Shown piece by piece: positions 8,961 through 16,891 of a stretch of 64,000 bases of DNA. Location: positions 157,046 to 221,045 of the forward strand of contig NZ_FNOB01000005.1 of the NCBI RefSeq assembly GCF_900106675.1, given 5' to 3'. Every line of letters begins with the position of its first letter. Position 1 is the first letter of the stretch. Under the pieces are notes generated by a model. That model worked only from the letters and a program-made list of their open reading frames with translations. It was not told the origin of the DNA and ran no database searches. Source of the DNA: Allgaiera indica. GTDB lineage: Bacteria > Pseudomonadota > Alphaproteobacteria > Rhodobacterales > Rhodobacteraceae. The translations under genes were made by a program, and so were the position numbers.

Positions 8961-9280
8961 TCGTAGCCCTCCCAGTGGGGTCGTTTCGCCTTGATCGCCG
9001 CGATCAATTCGGCGGGGGGCGCCTTGGTCTGGGCCGGATAGGTGCCGAAGACCTCCAGCGTGGCGGTGTCGCGCGCGGCCAGGAACCACTTGCCGCAGCC
9101 ATGGGCGTGGCGCCAGCGCTCGAAATGCACGCCCTTGGGGTTCTTGCGGGCGAACATGTAGGCCTCGAAGTCTTCGTCGCTCGCGCCCGCGCCGAAGCGC
9201 TTCAGATGGGCCTCGCCGCCCGGGGCAAGTTCGGATTCCTCGGCGCGGACGCCGCAGCAGGGGCATTCAAGGATCAGCAT
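8957..9280 (-). CDS. soxD: Sarcosine oxidase delta subunit
   Basis: The protein has 107 residues. The start codon follows GAGGG at about eight bases and begins MLILECPCCGVRAEES. The N-terminal CPCC pair and the later HAHGCGKWF segment supply the Cys/His zinc ligands expected for SoxD. The subunit is structural and tethers the alpha subunit. It is separated from soxB by two small membrane-protein genes, unlike the compact soxBDAG order common elsewhere. Confidence 0.93.
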   Translation of the reverse strand: MLILECPCCGVRAEESELAPGGEAHLKRFGAGASDEDFEAYMFARKNPKGVHFERWRHAHGCGKWFLAARDTATLEVFGTYPAQTKAPPAELIAAIKAKRPHWEGYE

Positions 9281-9321
9281 GGGCGGGCCCTCAAGTATGA
9301 CGAATAATCTGGGCATGACGA

Positions 9322-9354
9322 AAGGGCCGAGGGGCGCTGACGCCCCCGGCCCTT
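9322..9354 (-). terminator. Possible terminator or attenuator before soxD
   Basis: A long stem (AAGGGCCG plus GGGGCG pairing with CGCCCC plus GGCCCTT, one mismatch) has a four-base loop. On the minus strand it is followed only by TTTCGTC, a weak U-tract. It lies between the 55-residue membrane protein gene and soxD, so it could end the upstream message or dampen transcription into soxDAG. Confidence 0.5.
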
Positions 9355-9397
9355 CGCGGTGGATTTAACGATTTGAGGCGCCGGGGCGCCTGCGCAC

Positions 9398-9565
9398 CTA
9401 GCCGCCCTTCTTGACCGAAGGCAGCTCGATGGTGATGGAATTGTTCTTGTGCTGAGGCGAAAAGCTGTCGCCGTTGTACAGGTACCACACGATCCCGCCG
9501 ACGACGACGACAACCGCCCCCAGGACGAAGCCGATAGCGGTGTTGGATTTACGCTGAATGGCCAT
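9398..9565 (-). CDS. 55-residue single-span membrane protein
   Basis: The sequence begins MAIQRKSNTAIGFVLGAVVV and has a basic N-terminus, one hydrophobic span (about residues 10-30, ending GGIVWYLYNG) and a polar tail with ITIELPSVKKGG. The start is preceded by a purine-rich CGGAGGCATTCGC, a good ribosome-binding site. The layout (short N-terminus, one helix, small C-terminal tail) resembles that of the 126-residue protein encoded just upstream. I do not recognise a family. The two lie between soxB and soxD on the same strand. Confidence 0.6.
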   Translation of the reverse strand: MAIQRKSNTAIGFVLGAVVVVVGGIVWYLYNGDSFSPQHKNNSITIELPSVKKGG

Positions 9566-9733
9566 GCGAATGCCTCCGGTTGCTGTGCAATCGCTTTGGT
9601 AACGCAGCGGTTACCACATTGGTTCCATTGCGAAAACTCAATTTCTAGACGGATCGGCGCGCGGATCGGGGCGGACATGCGGAAGGCGGGTGCCGTCTGG
9701 CACCCGCCCCGCGCGGCCGGCTTTTGCGCCGCG

Positions 9734-10114
9734 CTAGTTGCTGCCGGTCGACGAGGAAGCCCCGGCCTGAGCGCCGCTGCCGCCGGCCGAAGCGCCGGCC
9801 TGCGCACCACCGCCGCTGCTTGCGCCCGCCTTGGCGGCGCTGCCGGCCGCGGGTTTCGTGCTGCCCGAGCCGCCCGAGCCGCCGACATTGACGCTGACCG
9901 AACTGGAGCTTTTGCCGCCCCCGTCAGGTCCCATCTTGCCGCTGGTATGGTCGCCCATGCCGCCAAACAGCAGCCAGGCGATGAGGCCCACCGCGACGAC
10001 GAGGCCGCCGACGATAAAGGCGAGGCCGGTGCCGCTGCTGCCGGTTCTGGTTTCGCGAATCTCGGTGCGCTCGCGCACCGTGCTGTCATGACTGTCGTGG
10101 TTGTGTTCAACCAT
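9734..10114 (-). CDS. 126-residue single-span membrane protein with low-complexity tail
   Basis: The N-terminus is highly charged (HNHDSHDSTVRERTEIRE), followed by one transmembrane helix (about residues 31-52, LAFIVGGLVVAVGLIAWLLF) and then a Gly/Ser/Ala-rich tail to the C-terminus. A purine-rich CGATTGGAGGCGACGAC precedes the ATG, a good ribosome-binding site. No domain was recognised. It is downstream of soxB on the same strand, but the spacing (97 bases) allows its own promoter. Confidence 0.6.
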   Translation of the reverse strand: MVEHNHDSHDSTVRERTEIRETRTGSSGTGLAFIVGGLVVAVGLIAWLLFGGMGDHTSGKMGPDGGGKSSSSVSVNVGGSGGSGSTKPAAGSAAKAGASSGGGAQAGASAGGSGAQAGASSSTGSN

Positions 10115-10211
10115 GTCGTCGCCTCCAATCGAACTGTCTTCGAAAGGAGAACTCGGACCCGTGCGCGCCGGTTCCCGCCACCGGCGAGGGCTTGTGTGAC
10201 CTTGCCAGCCA

Positions 10212-11456
10212 TCAGTGCGCCACCCCCGCCGCGACGCTTTCGTCGATGAAGCGGCCCTCGCGGAAGCGGTTCAGGCCGAATTCGGCGGCCAGCGGCGAAT
10301 GGCCCTTGGCCATCAGTTCCGCCATCGCCCAGCCCGAACCGGGGATCGCCTTGAAGCCCCCCGTACCCCAGCCGCAGTTGATGAACACGTTCTCGACCGG
10401 CGTCTTCGACAGGATGGGCGAACGGTCGCCCGTCATGTCCACAATGCCGCCCCATTGGCGCAGCATCTTCAGGCGGCTGATCATCGGGAAGGTCTCGACC
10501 AGGGCGCGCAGGGTTTCCTCGACATGGTGGAAAGAGCCGCGCTGGGTGAAGTTGTTGAACCCGTCGGTGCCGCCGCCGATCACCATCTCTCCCTTGTCGG
10601 ATTGCGACATGTAGCCATGCACGGTGTTGGCCATGACGACCACGTCCATGCAGGGTTTCACGGGCTCCGACACCAGCGCCTGCAGCGCCACCGCCTCGAT
10701 CGGCAGCCGAAAGCCCGCCATCTCGGCCAGCTGCCCCGAATGGCCCGCCACGATCATCGCAAGCTTGCCGCAGCCGATATACCCGCGCGAAGTCTCGACG
10801 CCCGCGACCTTGCCGGCCTCGGTGCGCACGCCGGTGACCTCGGTCTTTTGCAGAATGTGCATCCCCATGGCCGAACAGGCCCGCGCATAGCCCCAGGCCA
10901 CCGCGTCGTGGCGCGCGGTGCCGCCGCGCCGCTGATAAAGCGCGCCAAGCACCGGATAGCGCGGCCCGTCGATATTGATGATCGGCACGATCTCCTTCAC
11001 CTTGGCGGGCTCGATCCATTCGGTCGCCACGCCCTGCAGGGCATTGGCCTGCACCGTGCGCAGATAGCCGCGCACCTCGTGATGGGTCTGGGCCAGCATC
11101 AACAGGCCGCGCGGGCTGAACATGACGTTGTAATTCAGGTCCTGGCTGAGGTTCTCGTACAGCTTCAGCGCCTTGTCGTAGATCGCGGCCGAAGGATCCT
11201 GCAGGTAGTTCGAGCGGATGATCGTGGTGTTGCGTCCGGTGTTGCCGCCGCCCAGCCAGCCCTTTTCGATCACCGCGACATTGGTGATGCCGAAATTCTT
11301 GCCCAGGTAATAGGCGGTGGCCAGGCCGTGGCCGCCGGCGCCCACGATCACCACGTCGTAATGCGCCTTGGGTTCGGGCGACGCCCAGGCACGTTCCCAG
11401 CCCATGTGGTGGCGCATGGCCTCGCGGGCGAGGGCGAAGACGGAATAGCGTTTCAT
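10212..11456 (-). CDS. soxB: Sarcosine oxidase beta subunit
   Basis: This 414-residue FAD-dependent oxidoreductase of the DAO family is the subunit that oxidises the sarcosine methylamine. The dinucleotide-binding motif VIVGAGGHGLATAYYLG lies at about residues 34-50. The RHDAVAW segment in the middle carries the His that in characterised SoxB proteins binds FMN covalently. The C-terminal GWGTGGFKAIPGSG motif is typical. The start chosen, MKRYSVFALAREA, has AAGAAGG upstream. The open frame extends far upstream only because of GC bias. Glycine is the product, feeding one-carbon metabolism together with soxDAG. Confidence 0.95.
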   Translation of the reverse strand: MKRYSVFALAREAMRHHMGWERAWASPEPKAHYDVVIVGAGGHGLATAYYLGKNFGITNVAVIEKGWLGGGNTGRNTTIIRSNYLQDPSAAIYDKALKLYENLSQDLNYNVMFSPRGLLMLAQTHHEVRGYLRTVQANALQGVATEWIEPAKVKEIVPIINIDGPRYPVLGALYQRRGGTARHDAVAWGYARACSAMGMHILQKTEVTGVRTEAGKVAGVETSRGYIGCGKLAMIVAGHSGQLAEMAGFRLPIEAVALQALVSEPVKPCMDVVVMANTVHGYMSQSDKGEMVIGGGTDGFNNFTQRGSFHHVEETLRALVETFPMISRLKMLRQWGGIVDMTGDRSPILSKTPVENVFINCGWGTGGFKAIPGSGWAMAELMAKGHSPLAAEFGLNRFREGRFIDESVAAGVAH

Positions 11457-11666
11457 CGGCGGGACCTTCTTCGGGGGGCGGCTTCCTACCCGGGTTCTAT
11501 CGGGCATGAGGCTTGCCCCACTGCCGGCAGCGGCACAATAGGGCAAAATGCGACATCGCGCGCGCCGGCGCCGGGCGCCCCCCGGGCCCCGGCTGCGGCG
11601 ACAAGGGCCTTTCGTCTGCGGCCACGAAGCCTTAGATGAAAGAACGCCGCGGCGAAGGGAGAGGTC

Positions 11667-13265
11667 ATGGGACTCACCGGCATTCTGGATGATTGGGGCT
11701 TTTGGCTGGCGGCGGCCTTCATGGTTGCGGCGGTCTCGGCGCTGATGCTCCTGGCGCTGGTGCGCGGCCGCCACCGTTCCGACCCGGCCGCCGCCTACGA
11801 TCTGCAGGTCTACCGCGACCAGCTGCGCGAGGTTGATAAGGACCTTGCCCGCGGCACGATGTCCGAGGCCGAGGCCCAGCGTGTGCGCACCGAGGTCTCG
11901 CGCCGAGTGCTGGGGGCCGACCGCGCCCTGGCCGCGCCCGGCGGCCCCCGCCCGGCGCCGCGCGTTGCAAGCTGGATTGCGGGGGGCGTGATCGTGGCTT
12001 CGCTTGCGGGGGCCTTCGCGCTGTACCTGCGGGTCGGTGATCCGGGGCGGCCCGACGATCCGATGGCCGCGCGGCTGGCGGAATCGCGCAAGCTGGCCGT
12101 CGACCGCCCCAGCCAGGCCAAGATCGAGGCGCTGGCCGCCAAAAGCCTGATCCCGCCCACGCCCGACCCGCAATATGCCCGCCTGATCGACCAGCTGCGC
12201 GCCGTGGTCAAGCAGCATCCCGTCGATCTGAAGGGGCAGGAGTTGCTGGCCCAGAACGAGGCCCGGCTGGGCCATTTCATCGCCGCCTATCACGCCCAGG
12301 AGGCGGTGATCCGGATCAAGGGCAATGCGGCCACCGCCCAGGACCACGCCAAGCTGGCCGAGCTGATGGTCTATGCCGCGGCGCGCTATGTGTCGCCGGC
12401 CGCCGAACGCCAGTTGAACATCGCGCTGAAGATGGATCCGCAGAACCAGACGGCGCGGTTCTTCATGGGGGTGATGATGTCCCAGATCGGCCGCCCCGAC
12501 ATCGGCTTCCAGATCTGGGAAACCCTGCTGCCGCAGCTTCCCGCGGGATCGCCGTGGATCGCGCCGCTGCGCGCGCAGCTGCCGCAGATGGCCGAACTCG
12601 CGGGCGTGCGCTATGAACTGCCGCCGCCGAAAGGGGTCGGGCCTGGCCCCTCGGTGGCGCAGATCGACGCCGCCAAGGACATGACCCCCGCCCAGCGCAA
12701 GGACATGATCCGCGGCATGGTCGAGGGCCTGGCCGAGCGGCTGGATACCAAGGGCGGCACGCCGCAGGAATGGGCCCGGCTGATACGCGCCTATGGCGTG
12801 CTGGGCGAGGCCGGCAAACGCGACGCGGCGCTGCAAAGGGCGCGCGCGGACTACAAGGGCAATCCCCCCGCGCTGCAGATCATCGACGCGGCCGCGGCGG
12901 TGCCCGGCGCCGGCACCACGCCCGCCGGCGCCACCTCTTCCGGCGCCGCGCCCGCCGCCCTGCCCGGCCCCAGCGCCGACGATATCCGTGCCGCCGGCCA
13001 GATGAGCCCGGCCGAACGCCAACAGATGATCGAGGGCATGGTCTCGCGCCTGGCCGAGAAGCTGGCAACCCAGGGCGGCCCGGCGCCCGAATGGGCGCGG
13101 CTGATCGGCGCCTATGGCGTGCTGGGCCGCAAGGACCGCGCGCGCGCGATCTGGGACGAGGCCCAGACCCGTTTCAAGGATCATCCGACGGAACTGGCGC
13201 AGATCCACGCGGCGGCGGCCAGGGCCGGGGTCGCGCCGGATGGCGCCTCGGGGGTCACGCAATGA
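11667..13265 (+). CDS. ccmI: Cytochrome c biogenesis factor CcmI
   Basis: The protein has 532 residues. Two N-terminal transmembrane spans (about 11-33 and 108-130) flank a cytoplasmic segment with the CcmI-typical YDLQVYRDQLREVDKDLARG. A periplasmic tetratricopeptide-type region follows. Two duplicated modules near the C-terminus share the pattern DMTPAQRKDMIRGMVEGLAERL and QMSPAERQQMIEGMVSRLAEKL. CcmI chaperones apocytochrome c to the heme-ligation complex CcmF/CcmH. The other ccm genes are not in the window. Its stop overlaps the ruvX start (ATGA). Confidence 0.93.
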   Translation: MGLTGILDDWGFWLAAAFMVAAVSALMLLALVRGRHRSDPAAAYDLQVYRDQLREVDKDLARGTMSEAEAQRVRTEVSRRVLGADRALAAPGGPRPAPRVASWIAGGVIVASLAGAFALYLRVGDPGRPDDPMAARLAESRKLAVDRPSQAKIEALAAKSLIPPTPDPQYARLIDQLRAVVKQHPVDLKGQELLAQNEARLGHFIAAYHAQEAVIRIKGNAATAQDHAKLAELMVYAAARYVSPAAERQLNIALKMDPQNQTARFFMGVMMSQIGRPDIGFQIWETLLPQLPAGSPWIAPLRAQLPQMAELAGVRYELPPPKGVGPGPSVAQIDAAKDMTPAQRKDMIRGMVEGLAERLDTKGGTPQEWARLIRAYGVLGEAGKRDAALQRARADYKGNPPALQIIDAAAAVPGAGTTPAGATSSGAAPAALPGPSADDIRAAGQMSPAERQQMIEGMVSRLAEKLATQGGPAPEWARLIGAYGVLGRKDRARAIWDEAQTRFKDHPTELAQIHAAAARAGVAPDGASGVTQ

Positions 13266-13741
13266 GCGTGATCGAGCCGATCGAGGAGTTCGCCGCCGCG
13301 CTGCCGCCCCGGCGGGCGCTGGCGGGGCTCGACTTCGGCGACAAGACCATCGGGGTGGCGGTGTCGGACGCGATGCTTGGCGTCGCCTCGCCGCTGGAAA
13401 CCATCCGCCGGGTGAAGTTCACCCGCGATGCCGAGGCACTGATGGCGATCCTGACCAGACGCGCGATCGGCGGGATCGTGATGGGACTGCCGCGCAACAT
13501 GGACGGCTCGGAAGGGCCGCGCTGCCAGAAGAGCCGGGCCTTCGCGCGCAACCTTTCGGGCGTGACGGACCTGCCGATCACCTTCTGGGACGAGCGTCTT
13601 TCCACCGTCGCGGCCGAGCGCGCGCTGCTGGAGGCCGACACCTCGCGCAAGCGCCGCGCCGAGGTGATAGACCATGTCGCCGCGGCCTATATCCTGCAAG
13701 GCGTGCTGGACCGGCTGCGCCACCTTCGGGGCGCGGCATGA
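13262..13741 (+). CDS. ruvX: Holliday junction resolvase-like RuvX/YqgF
   Basis: This 159-residue protein of the RNase H fold is implicated in pre-16S rRNA 5'-end processing and classed as a putative Holliday junction resolvase. The LAGLDFGDKTIGVAVSD motif supplies the first catalytic Asp. IVMGLPRNMDGSEG, FWDERLSTVAAE and the C-terminal DHVAAAYILQ segment complete the family signature. It is translationally coupled to ccmI upstream and to the DUF1289 gene downstream by ATGA overlaps. Confidence 0.95.
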   Translation: MSVIEPIEEFAAALPPRRALAGLDFGDKTIGVAVSDAMLGVASPLETIRRVKFTRDAEALMAILTRRAIGGIVMGLPRNMDGSEGPRCQKSRAFARNLSGVTDLPITFWDERLSTVAAERALLEADTSRKRRAEVIDHVAAAYILQGVLDRLRHLRGAA

Positions 13742-13968
13742 GCGACGAGATCTGGCGCCGCGACGAGATCGAGAGCCCCTGCGTGAAGATCTGCGTGCTG
13801 CACCCGGAGGCGAAAATCTGCATCGGCTGCCACCGCAATGCCGACGAGATCGCCGCCTGGTCGCGGATGTCACCTCAGGAACGCCGCGCGGTGATGGCCG
13901 AATTGCCCGGCCGGGCGCCGCTGCTGGCCCGCCGGCGCGGCGGCCGCGCCGGGCGGCGGCGTGGCTGA
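13738..13968 (+). CDS. DUF1289 small cysteine-rich protein
   Basis: The protein has 76 residues. The DUF1289 core has four closely spaced cysteines (SPCVKICVLHPEAKICIGCHRN), which could bind a metal, followed by the conserved IAAWSRMSPQERRAVMAEL. The C-terminal tail is Arg/Gly-rich and variable. Its start overlaps the ruvX stop. The biological role of this family is unknown. Confidence 0.85.
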   Translation: MSDEIWRRDEIESPCVKICVLHPEAKICIGCHRNADEIAAWSRMSPQERRAVMAELPGRAPLLARRRGGRAGRRRG

Positions 13969-14012
13969 GCCGCGGCTTTCCGGCTGGTTGCGCGGCCGCG
14001 GGCGGGGGCGAT

Positions 14013-14052
14013 GCCCCCTGCACCCCCGGCGTACTTTCGGAACAATGAAAGG
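14013..14052 (-). repeat. Dispersed intergenic repeat, copy 2
   Basis: Read on the minus strand, CCTTTCATTGTTCCGAAAGT is followed by ACGCCGGGGGTGCAGGGGGC. This is the same CTTTCATTGTTCC head as the copies near 21.2, 33.8 and 41.2 kb. It lies between the DUF1289 gene and the first CAP-domain gene. Confidence 0.5.
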
Positions 14053-14141
14053 GCGCCGGGGTCGTCGGGATCTGGTGTCGTCGACCGGCGCGTCGCGGGA
14101 AACGGCTGACAGGCGGGGTGGTGCTGCGTTAGGTTGGGGTC

Positions 14142-14600
14142 ATGCGATGTCTTCTACCCCTGCTCCTGCTATTGCTCGGCGGCCCGGCGCTGGCCTGTGT
14201 TCCGGCCCGGGGCAGCGCCGCGATTTCGCGGAGTTTTCTGACGCAGGTCAATGATTTGCGCGGACAGTCGGGGTTGCGGAAGTTGCATGTCGAGGCGCGT
14301 CTGGCGCGCGCCGCCCTGGCCCATGCCTGCGACAACGCCAGGCGGCGCAGCTATGGCCACCGCGGCGGCGACGGTTCGACCCTTGCGCAACGGCTGGCCC
14401 GGGTGCAGTACCCCTATCGCGCGGCGGCCGAGAACACCGGTTGGGGGTTTCGCAGCGCCACAAGCGCGCTGCGCTGGTGGTTGCGTTCGCCCCCGCACCG
14501 CGCCAATCTGATGAACCCCGCCCTGCGCGACATCGGTATCGGCATCGCGCTGGGCGGCGATGAGAAATTGTACTGGGTGCTGGATCTTGGCACCCGCTAA
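14142..14600 (+). CDS. Exported CAP/SCP-domain protein, first of a pair
   Basis: The protein has 152 residues with an N-terminal secretion signal (about 1-19, MRCLLPLLLLLLGGPALAC). The CAP (SCP/PR1) domain includes LARAALAHACDNARRRSYGH, AENTGWG and a C-terminal HRANLMNPALRDIGIGIA, carrying the conserved His/Glu cavity residues. Bacterial CAP proteins are extracytoplasmic; their activity is mostly unknown. The signal ends PALAC, which is only a weak lipobox, so lipoprotein status is doubtful. A second CAP gene follows 110 bases downstream. Confidence 0.85.
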   Translation: MRCLLPLLLLLLGGPALACVPARGSAAISRSFLTQVNDLRGQSGLRKLHVEARLARAALAHACDNARRRSYGHRGGDGSTLAQRLARVQYPYRAAAENTGWGFRSATSALRWWLRSPPHRANLMNPALRDIGIGIALGGDEKLYWVLDLGTR

Positions 14601-14710
14601 GGGGTTGTCACTTCGGTGACACCCATGTGCATTGCACCGCGTGCCGGCCACCGATAACGTCCGGCGCCAACGAGGTGTCACGACACGCCGTTCAGGAGAT
14701 CAAGAGGCCA

Positions 14711-15277
14711 ATGAAGAAGACCCCCAGCGCCCGGACCAAATCCCGGCTTGCCACCGCCACGCTATTTCTTGCGGCGCTCAGCGCCTGCGCCCCTGCGCCC
14801 AAGCCCAAGCCGACCCCCCCGGCGCCGCCGCCGATCGTCGGCTCGACCCCCGGGCATTGCTCGGTCCCCGCCGATATCGACATCTTCCGCGAGAAGCTGC
14901 TCGCCGGTATCAACGCCGAACGGGTCAAGAAGGACCTCTCTCCGCTGAGCGTCTCGCCCAAGCTGGAGCAGATCGCCCAGCAGCAGGCATGCGACGACGC
15001 CGTGCAGGGGATCTACAGCCACACCGGGCTGGATGGGTCCAGCTATGCCGACCGGCTGAAGCGGATCGGCTATCCCACCAAGGGCGCGCATGAAAACACC
15101 GGCATGGGCGCGCCGGCCGAGGGCAACGACACCGTCAAGACGATCGTCGGCTTCTGGATGCTGTCGATCTACCACCGCAACAACATGCTCGACCCGAAGA
15201 TCACCCAGGCCGGCATCGGCCGGGCGCATGGCTCGAACGGCAACGACTTCTGGGTGGTGGACTTCGGCCGCCCCTGA
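14711..15277 (+). CDS. CAP/SCP-domain lipoprotein, second of a pair
   Basis: The protein has 188 residues. The signal peptide ends in a lipobox (LFLAALSAC, Cys near residue 24). A Pro/Lys-rich linker then leads into a CAP domain with LAGINAERVKKDLSPL, CDDAVQGIYSHTGLDG, ENTGMG and MLDPKITQAGIGRA. The ATG at MKKTPSARTK is the sensible start because it gives a compact lipoprotein signal. It differs from the preceding CAP protein in linker and anchoring, so the pair is a diverged tandem. Function is unknown beyond a cell-envelope location. Confidence 0.85.
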   Translation: MKKTPSARTKSRLATATLFLAALSACAPAPKPKPTPPAPPPIVGSTPGHCSVPADIDIFREKLLAGINAERVKKDLSPLSVSPKLEQIAQQQACDDAVQGIYSHTGLDGSSYADRLKRIGYPTKGAHENTGMGAPAEGNDTVKTIVGFWMLSIYHRNNMLDPKITQAGIGRAHGSNGNDFWVVDFGRP

Positions 15278-15347
15278 CGATCCCGCGCCGGCGGCCCCGC
15301 GCGGGGCCGCCGGCCTGCCGGCCGAACCGAAGAAGGCAGGACCCGCG

Positions 15348-15767
15348 ATGACACCCGACGACCTTCTGTCCTTTGCCAGGCGCATCTTCGCGGCACAGCC
15401 GTTCTCATCCTATCTGGGGGCCGAATTGCGAAGCGTGGGCCCCGGCCGCGCCGAGATCACCCTTGCCCTGCGCCCGGAACTGACCCAGCAGCATGGCTTC
15501 GCCCATGGTGGGGTGATCAGCTATCTGGCCGACAACGCGCTGACCTTCGCCGGCGGCCTGGCCCTGGGCGGCGACGCGCTGACTTCTGAATACAAGCTCA
15601 ACTACCTGCGTCCGGCCAGGGGGCTGTCGCTTCTGGCCCGGGCGGAAACCCTGTCGGTCGGCAAGCGGCAGGCGGTCTGCCGTTGCATCGTGCTGGCATG
15701 TGACGACCGGGGCGACGAGACCGCCTGCGCCGCGGCGCAGGGCACGATAATCCGCGCCGTCCCCTGA
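15348..15767 (+). CDS. PaaI-family hotdog thioesterase
   Basis: This 139-residue single hotdog domain would hydrolyse acyl- or aryl-CoA thioesters in the cytoplasm. The HGFAHGGVISYLADNALTFAG segment is the PaaI/YdiI-type helix, with the HGG turn and the acidic Asp used in catalysis. YKLNYLRPARG is the conserved strand. The chosen ATG has an AGAAGGCAGG ribosome-binding site; the in-frame sequence upstream is not part of the domain. Substrate is unknown. Confidence 0.85.
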   Translation: MTPDDLLSFARRIFAAQPFSSYLGAELRSVGPGRAEITLALRPELTQQHGFAHGGVISYLADNALTFAGGLALGGDALTSEYKLNYLRPARGLSLLARAETLSVGKRQAVCRCIVLACDDRGDETACAAAQGTIIRAVP

Positions 15768-15818
15768 CCGGGGCGCGGCGGGGATTTCCACTCGCAACCC
15801 GCCCCCCTTTCCTGTATA

Positions 15819-15844
15819 GGGTAGTTTAATATTGAACTATCCCC
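15819..15844 (+). promoter_or_regulatory. Candidate promoter/operator of the pdh operon
   Basis: An imperfect inverted repeat, GGGTAGTT with AACTATCCC, surrounds TAATAT, which could serve as a -10 element. It is one of the few AT-rich spots in the 100 bases before pdhA. No good -35 was seen. It could be a binding site for a pyruvate- or redox-responsive regulator. Confidence 0.35.
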
Positions 15845-15867
15845 ATTCCGCCGTGGAGGAGACGCCG

Positions 15868-16878
15868 ATGGCCACCCGGAAAACCCCTGCAAAATCGAAT
15901 ACTTCGAAAGAGGATCTGCTGCATTTCTACCGTCAGATGCTGCTTATACGACGATTCGAGGAAAAGGCGGGGCAACTGTATGGCATGGGGCTGATCGGCG
16001 GCTTTTGCCACCTCTACATCGGGCAAGAGGCCGTGGTCGTCGGGCTGGAGGCCGCCGCCGATGAGGGCGACAAGCGGGTGACCAGCTACCGCGACCATGG
16101 CCATATGCTGGCCTGCGGCATGGACCCCAAGGGGGTGATGGCCGAACTGACCGGGCGCCGCGACGGCTATTCCAAGGGCAAGGGCGGCTCGATGCACATG
16201 TTCTCGAAAGAGAAGCATTTCTACGGCGGCCACGGCATCGTCGGCGCCCAGGTGCCGATCGGCGCGGGGCTGGCGCTGGCCGACAAGTACAAGGGCACTG
16301 ACCGGGTCACCTTCACCTATTTCGGCGACGGCGCCGCGAACCAGGGCCAGGTGGCCGAGACCTACAACATGGCCCAGCTGTGGGATCTGCCGGTGGTCTT
16401 CGTGATCGAGAACAACCAGTATGCGATGGGCACCAGCGTCAAGCGCTCGACCCGCTCGCCCGATTTCTGGGAACGTGGCGCGGCCTACGGCATCAAGGGC
16501 GAGGCGGTCGACGGCATGGACGTGCTGGCGGTGAAGGCCGCGGGCGAGAAGGCCGTGGCGCACTGCCGTTCGGGCAAGGGCCCCTATATCCTGGAGGTCA
16601 TGACCTACCGCTACCGCGGCCATTCGATGTCGGACCCGGCCAAGTACCGCACCCGCGAAGAGGTGCAGAAGATCCGCGAGGAGCGCGACGCGATCGAACA
16701 TGTGCGCGAATTGCTGTTGCAGGGCAAGCACGCCACCGACGACGAGTTGAAGGCGATCGACAAGGAGATCAAGTCGATCGTCAACGAGGCCGCCGAGTTC
16801 GCGAAGGAAAGCCCCGAGCCGGATGTCTCGGAGCTTTGGACCGACATCTACGCCGAAGAAGCGCCGCAGGAAGCCTGA
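15868..16878 (+). CDS. pdhA: Pyruvate dehydrogenase E1 component, alpha subunit
   Basis: The protein has 336 residues. The ATG at [11 protein letters not shown] follows GGAGGA. E1 decarboxylates pyruvate using thiamine diphosphate and transfers the acetyl group to lipoyl-E2. The TPP motif starts at [13 protein letters not shown] and ends at ENNQYAMGT. The phosphorylation-loop-like [15 protein letters not shown] and [15 protein letters not shown] segments are typical of the alpha2-beta2 class. It forms an operon with pdhB, pdhC and the intervening membrane-protein gene. Confidence 0.97.
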   Translation: MATRKTPAKSNTSKEDLLHFYRQMLLIRRFEEKAGQLYGMGLIGGFCHLYIGQEAVVVGLEAAADEGDKRVTSYRDHGHMLACGMDPKGVMAELTGRRDGYSKGKGGSMHMFSKEKHFYGGHGIVGAQVPIGAGLALADKYKGTDRVTFTYFGDGAANQGQVAETYNMAQLWDLPVVFVIENNQYAMGTSVKRSTRSPDFWERGAAYGIKGEAVDGMDVLAVKAAGEKAVAHCRSGKGPYILEVMTYRYRGHSMSDPAKYRTREEVQKIREERDAIEHVRELLLQGKHATDDELKAIDKEIKSIVNEAAEFAKESPEPDVSELWTDIYAEEAPQEA

Positions 16879-16891
16879 GGGGGGAACGGAT

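Noticed and set aside
6132..8966. 944-codon plus-strand open frame opposite soxA
   Set aside because: It is antisense to a well-conserved gene; the translated sequence is rich in Arg, His and Gln and has no recognisable fold.
9590..9650. TTGCGAAAACTCAA near the small membrane protein genes as an Fnr-type box
   Set aside because: The half-sites do not match TTGAY/RTCAA and the element is placed poorly for a promoter.
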